Source: Branchiostoma floridae (Eukaryota; Chordata; Leptocardii; Amphioxiformes; Branchiostomatidae). Taken from it: DNA of 64,000 nt. The notes under the pieces are model-generated. The model was not told the origin of the DNA. It saw only the letters and a list, made by a program, of their open reading frames with translations, and searched no databases. How positions within the stretch are numbered: the stretch's first letter is position 1; each line of letters opens with the position of its first letter. The position numbers and the translations under genes are program-made. Below are positions 50,201-62,200 of this stretch, piece after piece. Location: NCBI RefSeq assembly GCF_000003815.2, contig NC_049997.1, forward strand, positions 2,284,484-2,348,483, in the 5' to 3' direction.

Positions 50201-53200
50201 AACGTCGTTACATGTAACCACTCTCACAGGATGTTCTGGATGAGTGGCTGTTGTGCCAGCAGTCATGGCTGTACCTGGAGCCCCTCTAAAACAAACAAAA
50301 TAACAAAATAACAAACAAACATTGTTTACCGTTCCTCCAGGATGTTATGGATGAGTGGCTGTTGTGCCAACGGTCATGGCTGTACTTGGAGCCCCTCTAA
50401 AACATTCAAACAAACAAACAAACTTTTTTAACTGTTTTTCCCCAGGATGTTATGGATGAGTGGCTGTTGTGCCAGAGGTCCTGGCTGTACCTGGAGCCCC
50501 TCTAAAACAAACAAAACAACAAACAAACAAACAAACATTTTTAACTGTTTTTCCCCAGGATGTTATGGATGAGTGGCTGCTGTGCCAGAGGTCCTGGCTG
50601 TACCTGGAGCCCCTCTAAAACAAACAACAAACAAACAAACATTGTTTACCATTTCCTCCAGGATGTTATGGATGAGTGGCTGTTGTGCCAGAGGTCCTGG
50701 CTGTACCTGGAGCCCATCTTCAGCTCAGAGGACATTAACCGCCAGCTACCTGTGGAGGGGAAGCGTTTCCAGACCATGGACCGCATGTGGAGGAAGATCA
50801 TGAAGAACGCCAACGACAACCCACAGGTAACGTTAACCACAGGTTGCAGCGGGCAACGTCCAGTGAACTTTGACGTTACTTCTGGGTTTTGAGTTTGAAT
50901 CCTCCCTGTGTTGCTCACCTGACATTCACTCTACTGGAAAGGGTTGCAATAACTATGATAGACTGCTATATGTTGAAAGGAACATCTCTGGTAAAATGAA
51001 CTCATCAATACTGTGTATTTGTCTTCTCTGTCACGATTAGATTGCCTCATTGGTTCATTGAATTTCTTCTTTCAAAATGTGTCCCTATATGGGGCACATT
51101 CAGAAGAAAATTACAATTGCAAATTAGTCTCAAAATACCGCCACATGAGGAAAAAGGCATCAATTTGAGGTGGCTTAAAGAGATGTACCAAATGAATGCA
51201 GCATCTCATTCAGTATATGCTGAGGTGCATGTCTGTACACTTCAGGTATTCAGATACATTGTAAATCTTGAGAAAGGGTCAAATTGTTTTTTTAATATGG
51301 CGGTATTGATTAAGTATTATGGCAGTGAAATTATGAATGTGGGTGTTATCTAACTGTAAAATTACCACCCCCTCCCCCCAGGTGATCTCCCTGTGCCCTG
51401 ATGCTCGTCTCCTGGAGAACCTGAAGGAGTGTAACAAGCTCCTGGAGCAGGTGCAGAAGGGCCTGAGCGAGTACCTGGAGACGAAGCGCTCCGCCTTCCC
51501 AAGGTTCTACTTCCTGTCTGACGACGAGCTGCTGGAGATCCTGTCGCAGACCAAGGACCCCAAGGCCGTCCAGCCGCATCTCAGGAAGTGCTTTGAGAAC
51601 ATGGCGAAGGTGGGCACATTGGCTAGATATGCAATATTCTTATCATGGTCCAAGTGTAAAGACTTAAGATGTTACGTGTTCAAAGAGGCTTGCTTGTAAG
51701 GCCTGTCCTTGGTGCTGAAATCAAGATGTATAAGAACTTTCAATTGTCTCTTCGCACCAAGCCAGAGGTGTGCACTGCGCTACCATATTCTGTAAATTGT
51801 GGACATGATTTAGTGTCTTTCTTTTTTCTCTATTTCCTTGATATTTCCTCTGGTTTTATAAACCTTGAAGTAGCCATTTGGCGCCCAATTCTCTATTAGT
51901 TGGGGAGTTAGGCAGCAACAATATTAGTACCACCAGACAGTTGAATTTTTGGGAATCAAGCTAAAAAGTGTTGTAGCTCATACAAAACTATCAAAATAAT
52001 GGTTGCAGACTAAAGAAGATAATGTTTCTATTGGTATGTTTCTGACTGTGACATTGTTTTTCCTTGTAGCTTCACTTTGAGGAGGACCTTGCCATCACCA
52101 AGATGTTCTCCACAGAGGGAGAGTGTGTTCCCCTGTCGGAGAAGCTCTACCCCACAGGGAACGTGGAGGACTGGCTGCTCGAGGTGGAGAGGGTGATGAG
52201 GGAGAGTCTCAGAACCATCATTGGACGGTCCCTAGCAGTCTATCCAGATGTATGTGTTTGGTGTAGCCTTTATACTATCATTTGATTGTCCCTAGAAGTC
52301 TATCCCGATGTAAATTTATCACAGATTTTTAATACCATCATTGGACGGTTCGTAGCAGTGTACCCCAGTGTGCGTCTTTCACAACTTTAATACAATCATT
52401 GGATGGTCCCTTGCAGTGTATCCAGATGTAAGTTTATCACAGCTGTGATATCATTATTGGACGACCCCTAGAATTATATCCTGATGTAAGTTTATCACAA
52501 TTTTAAAACTATTATGGATGGTCCATAAAGTCTACCCCAATGTATGTCTTTTACAGCCTTGATACCATCATTTGATTTCCTTGGTATTATATTGAACTAC
52601 TGAGATTATGCTCCTACAACCATACAACCAGTCAGAGAACAGATTTCTGTGAACTTAAACTTGACAATGTTAATCCCATTTTTCCTCACTTCACAGACAA
52701 AGAGAATAGATTGGGTTCTAGAGTGGCCTATATATTTTTTTATATACATTGTATTGGTGTATTTGCCAAGAAAAAGAGGATTTCCTAAGTTGGTATATTG
52801 AACTCCTACAACCATACAACCAGTCAGAGAATAAATGTCTGTGAGCTTAGTCTTGATGATAACCCCATATCTCCTTTCTTCACAGACAAAGAGAACAGAG
52901 TGGGTTCTGGAGTGGCCCGGACAAGTCGTCATCGCCGGGTGTCAAACCTTCTGGTCTACGGAGGTGTCGGACTCTTTGGAAGAAGGGAAGCTGCCTGAAA
53001 GACTGGATATTCTTATTGAGCAGGTATTTTATTATGATAAACCCAACATTTTGTCTCTCCATTTCTATGCCAGCCCCATATGATATTTGGCAATACCATG
53101 GCCAGCCTGAAATTATTTTTCGTCCCCTCGATTTTCAATGGAAATCCTATCGAACGCCAAAGGCCTGGTACACAGAAAACTTCCATTGACTATTTTGAGA

Positions 53201-56200
53201 TCTTTGCAAAGTTTCACGTTTTTTTTATATCCTTACAATAAGATATCGATTTTTATCCGTCATAGCGGACGGAATAGTCAAAATTTTTTCCATCCCCAGC
53301 TGCAAAGGACCCATACTATTTCTTGTTAGAGCTCTTTTCTAAGACATCACCTATGTTAAGATTTAAAAAGTTGTTTTCTGTGCCTATAGTTGGCAGGGCT
53401 TGTAGGGCTGGTCAGGGGCAAGCTGTCCAAGATGCAGCGTGAGATCCTCTCGGCTCTGATTGTGATTGAGGTGCACGCCCGCGATGTGGTCGCCAACATG
53501 GTGGAACTGGAGGTCAAGAACGTCAACGACTTTGAGTGGATCAGTCAGCTCAGGTAAGGAGACTAGAAAATTACATAATTTAAAAATAAAAATAGATGCT
53601 AAAAACGCAAAGAACACACATGATCAAGAGGATATAAGATCACTCGAAAGCTTGTGAGTTTTTCTTCATTGATATTTTCCCAAACTTAGCATGCTGTATT
53701 CCTGACTTCGTCTTGAAATATATTGGAAACATAGCTTAGTGACTCCATGTATTATTCATATCCCTATAGTACATAGTTTGGAAGATGCCAAATTGTAACA
53801 GAGAGGTAGTCAATGAAAAATTAAGAATCTGCCTATTATAAGTAGAAATACTATATTTTATATACTATATAGAAGGTAGATTCCCTCACTTCAGACATAT
53901 GATTATGAGAAGCACTGACAAATTCATATTTCTCATGCCTTTTGACAAATTGGCTATTGCTAAACCCATAGGCATGCATACAGTCCTAAATTTTCACCAT
54001 TGCCAAGAAGAAAGAAAGCCGAACTTCTGTGTTAGACTAGATCTGTGATATGTTTGTGTACCTGTACTTAGCTCGGTTGGGCAAAAATGTACAATAAAGG
54101 TCTTAATTCAATTCAACATCATGTCCGTCACTGAAGGTATTACTGGGTGACCGACAACCTGTACGTGAGAGCCGTGAATGCGGAGTTCCCCTACGGTTAC
54201 GAGTACCTCGGGAACACAGGACGTCTCGTCATCACCCCACTAACTGACAGGTGCTACCTCACACTCACCGGAGCGCTCCATTTGAAGTTTGGGGGTGCAC
54301 CAGCTGGTCCAGCCGGAACTGGGAAAACTGAAACCACCAAGGTGCGTCTACAAGTTTTTTTTTTATTCATTTTATTTATTCATTCTAGAAAATATTGACT
54401 GTGTTCTTTCATGATATGAAACTTGTAATAAAACTTGACTGACCCTTTAATGAAGACTTAGACAAGGGAAACAACTCACCAGTTAAGTTTTAGGGCTTTG
54501 GTCTTCCTTTATTGGTATAGAAACTTTCTTCTAACACAATACTTTTAGAACATAAGCCTCATGTACATTTTGTAGAAGTAGTACATGTAGTAGTAGTAGT
54601 ATGAAGTATTTGAAAAATACAGCTAAAAAATGTTGGCTGAAAATTTGAATGGTGAATAGTTTTTATGAGCTCTTATGCTAACAATACTTGTTATCCCCAC
54701 TTATAGGATCTGGGTAAGGCCATGGCTGTGCAGTGTGTGGTGTTCAACTGTTCTGATAATGCTTGTTATCCCCACCTATAGGATCTGGGTAAGGCCATGG
54801 CTGTGCAGTGTGTGGTGTTCAACTGTTCTGATAATGCTTGTTGTCCCCACCTATAGGATCTGGGTAAAGCCATGGCTGTGCAGTGTGTGGTGTTCAACTG
54901 TTCTGATAATAATGCTTGTTGTCCCCACCTATAGGATCTGGGTAAAGCCATGGCTGTGCAGTGTGTGGTGTTCAACTGTTCTGATAATGCTTGTTATCCC
55001 CACCTATAGGATCTGGGTAAAGCCATGGCTGTGCAGTGTGTGGTGTTCAACTGTTCTGATAATGCTTGTTATCCCCACCTATAGGATCTGGGTAAGGCCA
55101 TGGCTGTGCAGTGTGTGGTGTTCAACTGTTCTGATAATAATGCTTGTTGTCCCCACCTATAGGATCTGGGTAAAGCCATGGCTGTGCAGTGTGTGGTGTT
55201 CAACTGTTCTGATAATGCTTGTTATCCCCACCTATAGGATCTGGGTAAGGCCATGGCGGTGCAGTGTGTGGTGTTCAACTGTTCTGATAATAATGCTTGT
55301 TGTCCCCACCTATAGGATCTGGGTAAGGCCATGGCTGTGCAGTGTGTGGTGTTCAACTGTTCTGATAATGCTTGTTATCCCCACCTATAGGATCTGGGTA
55401 AAGCCATGGCTGTGCAGTGTGTGGTGTTCAACTGTTCTGATAATAATGCTTGTTGTCCCCACCTATAGGATCTGGGTAAAGCCATGGCTGTGCAGTGTGT
55501 GGTGTTCAACTGTTCTGATAATGCTTGTTATCCCCACCTATAGGATCTGGGTAAGGCCATGGCGGTGCAGTGTGTGGTGTTCAACTGTTCTGATAATAAT
55601 GCTTGTTGTCCCCACCTATAGGATCTGGGTAAGGCCATGGCTGTGCAGTGTGTGGTGTTCAACTGTTCTGATAATGCTTGTTATCCCCACCTATAGGATC
55701 TGGGTAAAGCCATGGCTGTGCAGTGTGTGGTGTTCAACTGTTCTGATAATAATGCTTGTTGTCCCCACCTATAGGATCTGGGTAAAGCCATGGCTGTGCA
55801 GTGTGTGGTGTTCAACTGTTCTGATAATGCTTGTTATCCCCACCTATAGGATCTGGGTAAGGCCATGGCTGTGCAGTGTGTGGTGTTCAACTGTTCTGAT
55901 AATGCTTGTTGTCCCCACCTATAGGATCTGGGTAAGGCCATGGCTGTGCAGTGTGTGGTGTTCAACTGTTCTGACCAGCTGGATTTCATGGCCATGGGCA
56001 AGTTCTTCAAGGGTCTGGCCAGCGCCGGCGCGTGGGCCTGCTTTGACGAGTTCAACAGGATTGACATTGAGGTGTTGTCTGTGGTCGCTCAGCAGATCAT
56101 CACTATTCAGAAGGCCCAGCAACAAAAGGTATGGTCGCCAATGTCTGTAATTTTAGCTTCTGGTATGTAACACTTGTTCACCTTTATCCGTGAGGTATCG

Positions 56201-59200
56201 TATATCCGTTGTTAAAACAAAAAATGGGTATTTAGGGATATCAAGTTGACAAATGGTAGTTTCAAGTTGCAATTTTTCCAAATATTGTAATTTGAAACCA
56301 CTGCCCATCTATGCGATATCACTAAATACCCTTTTTTTAAAAACAACGGATATAGGTCACCTTATAGATAAAGGTGAGTGAGTGTTATCGTTTTGGGGGG
56401 ATAAGAGATAAGATGGAAAAATTTTTAAGATTGGCCAACTCACTGGCAGCCCTAGAAAAAGGCCTAGAGAAAAAATGTTGTGATTATGGTTACCCAACCA
56501 GCTCTAGCAAAAACCTCCTAGCCAAAGCCTTTTTAGGGGGTTGGCTACTGAAAAGGGACATGATCTGACATGACATGGACTCTAGGTTAGATGAATAAGT
56601 TAGTGAAGGGAAGGAAATGGGGGCAACTTTCAAAACCCACCCTCTGGTATTTCTCGTTGCTGAGAAGGTTCGTTCTGTCAGTGGAGGACGTCCCACCAAC
56701 ACCCGATAACAGACCCCGTACCTAACCTGTAAGATGTCTTCTACACTGGAGAGAAGGGATACCAATGATTAGGATACGCTACTCGTACAAATTTTTTTAC
56801 TGTGATAACACTTTTTCCTCCACTCAGTTGGACCGGTTCATGTTTGAGGGAGTTGAGATCGCCCTGAAGGCCGCCTGCGCCGTGTTCATCACCATGAACC
56901 CTGGGTACGCCGGCCGTACGGAGCTCCCCGACAACCTGAAGGCGCTGTTCCGTCCGGTCGCCATGATGGTGCCGGACTACGCCATGATTGCCGAGATCTC
57001 GCTCTACTCCTTTGGGTTCTCGGACGCCAAGGTGCTGGCAAAGAAGATCACCACGACGTTCAAACTGTCATCGGAACAGCTCAGCTCACAGGTGGGTGCG
57101 GTTTTGTATTGCTGAACTTTCAGAGCCATCTTTTCTTTTTAATGATTTTGCTTAGTGCATGGCCATTGACTACTTCTAGGCACCAAACTACACTCACTGT
57201 AGCAGCATCTCTTCTCCCTAAGTCGGGAACACTGAATTTCGATAAGTTCAACTTACTGACTCAATAGGCTTTGTGAGGCTGCTTGGGAAATTCCCTGCCC
57301 CAGATCGAATAGTTTGATCTGCTCACACTGGGAAGGACTCCTGAGTTAAACCTTTATCTTACGATAAATTTCAGGACCACTACGATTTTGGTATGCGAGC
57401 GGTGAAGACCGTGATCTCGGCAGCGGGTAACCTGAAGCGGGAACACCCTGACATGAATGAGGAGCTCATCTGTCTGCGTGCCATCCGGGACGTCAACGTG
57501 CCAAAGTTCCTGGTGGAGGATCTCAAGCTGTTCACAGGTATGCAAATTTGTTCACAGGTATGCAAATCAGTAAACAAACATACAAGTTATAAAAGAATTT
57601 GATATTATTGTTGTTGTTGTTAGATGTAGAGTTCAGCACCAAGGAAAGACCTTAAAGTTAAAATTGATTCAAAGTAAAATTCATTTTCACAGCTTAAACC
57701 ACTTCTAGAAATAAGCTGCACAAGCTGTGGATCTTATTTAAGTTAAGATCCATTGTTTCATGGACCTTAGAGATAATTTGTACACTTTTCTTGACCAGTG
57801 CCATGTAATTGTAATTCAAGTTGTAGGCTAGTATACCTGTATACTATGCTAAGTATCTTATTTTATTGTAATGTGACTCTTGGAAGATTGGTGCACATAT
57901 GGTGTTTCACTAAAATAGAGTTTTCTCATAATCATAAACATGAACATTAACATTAACATAAACAAAAAATAATTTTCTCCAACACAGGTATCGTGTCGGA
58001 CTTGTTCCCGAAGATCAAAGAGGAGCCAATCGACTATGGCACGCTGGACTCATCACTGGTTGCCAGCTGTGAGAAACTGGGCATCAAGGATGTCCGAGGT
58101 AAGATCTTAGTAACAACTACTTGTAAATTATTGGTTTTGTTTGTGGATACATAATTTGGTGGTTACACTTAGTCTAGTTAAACCTCTTTCGGTTCACAGA
58201 TGAAGCAAATAGTAATACAGCACATTTGTGGTGTCAGAGTTCAGAGCAAAAATTGGGAAAATGAACCCATTGCAAACATTTCAAGATTTACAATACAACA
58301 CTTTCAACTACAAGTAGAACCCATCTCTAACTTGCTGCACGTATTTCTGATAAAGCCATGTAGCCGTGATATTGACCTTTCATTTCAATTCTGGCATTAC
58401 TTTTTGATCCAAAGCACATTGTTTTGGTTCTATATTCTGAAGTGTTTTGGTCTATCTCTCACTGCTGCACTTCAAACAAACAAGTGTTTTAGACCAACTT
58501 GTTGAATGATTGTCAAATGGCTATGGTGTTTTTGTTCACACCCATGTCACAAGGATTACTTTAAGAACACTTTTTTAATGTTTGGCCACTTTTTACATAT
58601 AAAAGATCATATCAATATAAATTTGCACTTTTTTGAAGGGCACATGGCACATCAACAGGTTTGATAGAAGTTGAAATAAAAAATTCCTGACAATATTTCC
58701 TGTTTTTTCACACATTCTGATCAGGACCTGATGGTGAGTTCAAGTAACAATTGAATTATAGTCTCTAATTTTCTATTCCCTGTAAGAGAATTTGTTGTTA
58801 GAATTATTTCTAGAATAACTTGATACCCAATCCTTTTTTAATAAAACGATCAATGGTCACGTTTGTTAATGGTAATATTAAATATTCTGCACAATTACTT
58901 TAAAGGAATGCTTTTTTCACTTGAAGTGTCAAATGTGGGTCCTGTTTTCTGAAGTCTTTTACAATAGCTCAGGTCTCTAGCCAGCGTCCGTTTTTCTGTC
59001 AATTGACGGAAATTTGCTGCGTCGGACGGAAATATTTTCAAACCAATCCGTCAACCTTGACGGACAAAAATCCTTGGTGGAAGCTACAGGCGGCTTGGGG
59101 ACGCCGTCCACGGTCGGAAAAGCCACACACTGTTTGTTTTGCTATTGTTATGATTGTCGACAATGTGTGTCAGCGCCCTTTCGCATACGATAATCTCATT

Positions 59201-62200
59201 AAAACCCGTTTTTCAAGGTTTCAGTTCAATCAATTTTCGCGGTTTTCGCGACGATTGGAATTGGCTGACGGAAAAAAAATTCGAGCTGGCTAAAGCCCTG
59301 CAATAGCTTCAACATTGTTGCATACACTAAGTACATGTACTACCTAGAAGTGCTGTTTATGGACCAGTAGAGCCAATCTCCAGCTCCAAGGTATACAGCA
59401 AGAGTGTTTGCTGCAGTCTCTACAATACTACATGCTGCTTTGCTCACAATTAAACCTAACACAAGTGTCACAAGTTTGTTGTATGCTTGTGTGCTGAGCA
59501 TAATCTTAGTTATAATCTTGCTGACACAAATTGCAAAAGCTTTGTCTTGAACCTGCACTGATACATGATGACATGCTGATTTTGCTTGCAAAGAACACTG
59601 TTGTCAATGCTACACCTGTAACGCAAGTTCACCTTTATAAGAGGGGTTACCCGTATGAATGAATGATAATTCATTTGCGTGTCTTGTGCTTTTACACGCC
59701 AGCATGATCTGTTGTATTAGCAAACAGGCTATTTAGGGATATCAAGTCAGCAGATTGTTTCAAAATATTGTAGTTTGAAACCTGTCAACTTGATATTTTT
59801 TTTTTTTTTTTTTTTTTTTACTCAATGGTCACCACGTAACAAGGCCTGAAGGCCACTCAAGGTTCAGGTTACATGATTGGAACTGTAACAGCAACTCTTC
59901 GCCCTAGGTCAGAAACATCATGATTGAGACCAGCCCAATTGCTCACTATGAGTGAGGACTAACTGACCCAATAGGCGAAGCAGGGGTTACGAGGGCTGCC
60001 CGGGAGATTCCCTACCCCTATTTCGGCCGGAATGGTTTGATCCGCTCGGGTGGATGTTCGCACATGTGGCGGGTTCTTTAACGTGCATAGGGTATGGCTC
60101 TCCCCACACACGGGACCTCCATTTAACGTCCTATCCGAGGGACGACTCATTTTTTCACTTGAGTAAAGTGAGGAAAGTCGTGTAAAGTGCCTTTCCCAAG
60201 GGCACAAGACCGGCAACACGGCAGGCGGATTTGAACCGGCGACCTCTTGGTTCACGGGCCGAATACACTACCACTGTGCTTCGAGGCCCCACAGCGATAT
60301 CCCTAAATAGCCTGTTTTAAATACAACGGAAACATGTATAGGCTACCCCACAGATAATGGTGAACTAGCGCTAACCATTGCACAACTCAGCTGCTACTGT
60401 GACTGTGTGTGGAGGGGTCTTTTTGCATGTGAAAACATAACTTGTGATTAGTATAAGACAATCTATTAATTCAAGAAGTTAAACAATGTTGTCAATTCCA
60501 TGATATCGTATTAGATTGTGTATTTAGTACAGCACTATTTGTTGTGGTGCCTGATATCACAAAGAAAACAAAACACAACTTGTGAAAGGCATTTGAGGAA
60601 TCCAGTTCAATGAGTTTTCTTTGTCATCTTGTACCCCTCCACACATTTTGCATGCGCAACTGCTGTATTAACCCATTTCCAATGTTTTCCAAGCCGTGCA
60701 TTGAATTTTTGCATTCCTTTATACGCTATTTATAATCATAATGAAGACAAATGCTGCTAATCACTTTAAAAAAGGCTTAGTTTTGGATGCAAAGTTATTA
60801 AATGTTTATTTCAGCACCAAGGACAGGCCTAGCATGTCCCCCACATATTCGGAAAATCCTTGAGACCATGATTTTCCCTTTTGAAAATTTATTTGTTTTG
60901 CCCTTGTCCATGATGCTTTTCTCTGTAAGTATGATTTGTATTATGTATCATGATTTTTCGTGTTGAAATAAAGTTGAAAATATTCCCCATAAACCGTGAT
61001 TTTTTTACCATGATACATTTTCTTTTCAAGTTTCGGTTATTTCCCTGAACCATGATTTTAGCCCCTGAAGAATTTGTCAAAATTGCATTTTTTTCTGTTT
61101 CGACATGTGAACATCATTTTCTTCCTTGAAAACCAAATTCAAGTTGCGGCTAGAACCGGCGGAAAGAATCACATCAGTACACATTCCCTCCTTACAATTA
61201 ATTCATGAAGACAACCTTGTCACCTAAAGTTGTCACTACTTACTGCACAACCACAACAGCTGCTTGAAGCCCTAACATTAACACGCTCTGCTTGCTTTGC
61301 TTTTCTCTTTACAGGCGCACTAGGTGAGACTGCACTGTTGTTTGACAGACTTTAAAACCCTGCACCAAAAAAGTCTACTGTATAGGACAAGTACACTGTA
61401 GATGCATCAGAATTACAAGCTGCTTTCTTTTGTTGGATAAAAAAAAGATTATGAAAAGCCTGTATTTTTCAAACTTAAGCAAACTTTAATGAAGTTAGAA
61501 TCTAAATCATATTCAGTTCTGGATAGCCAGTTTAGCTGAAATGATAAATATGATGATACTTCAAGCAAAAGAGTAGCTTGTGATTCCGTTGTTTTGAGAG
61601 GTACAAAAAGGTTGGTATGAGGTTATGTTATGGTGGTATGTGTCTTATAGACAGTTTGTTATAGACAGTGGTGCAAACAATAATTATATCTTTGTTACTG
61701 GTGGGACATACATGTGTTGTTAAAGAAGTCTGTTTTCTTTAACTAATCTTTTTTGTTTTTTGTTTAAGCTATTAACCCTCCAGGCCTTTGTGTTGAGTCT
61801 ACTCCTTAACCCATGTGATGTTTTAACCCTTGTTATGCTGGAAGCTGGGAGTTACCTTGCTGCTTGTTATATTAACACATTGTTATTTTTTTTAGTTGTA
61901 ACAATTTTTTTATGCAGTTTTTTTTTATATCTGCTATTTATAGTTTGTGTGTATGTTGCTTGTATTTACTTGATAATCCAGTACAATTTGCTGTATATAT
62001 TGCTTCTGCTTGCTAAAAAATAACATGTTAACCACTCCACTCACGGCGGACAAACAGGTCTGTACGCCAACATGTTAAGTTGTTCAGTATTGGCATATGT
62101 ATGCTGTAACATAGAGTTTTGGCAAAAAATGCAAATACTGAAACTGCGTGACTAAACGCATTCTCTTTGGCTGTGGCTTAAAATGATTTTCTCTGCTTAC

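Noticed and set aside
50228-50661. CRISPR-like array of regularly spaced repeats
   Set aside because: The repeats are copies of an exon edge with AAAC spacers in a eukaryotic intron; no cas genes.
54675-56150. 491-residue open frame with a Trp/Cys-rich 25/26-residue repeat
   Set aside because: It is an out-of-frame reading of the 75/78-bp exon 29 acceptor array; divisibility by three and few stops make it open by chance.
61316-61330. Micro-exon GCGCACTAG/GTGAGA within intron 32
   Set aside because: Has acceptor and donor-like ends, but exons 32 and 33 already join in phase and the joined peptide matches the conserved DNAH1 sequence without it.
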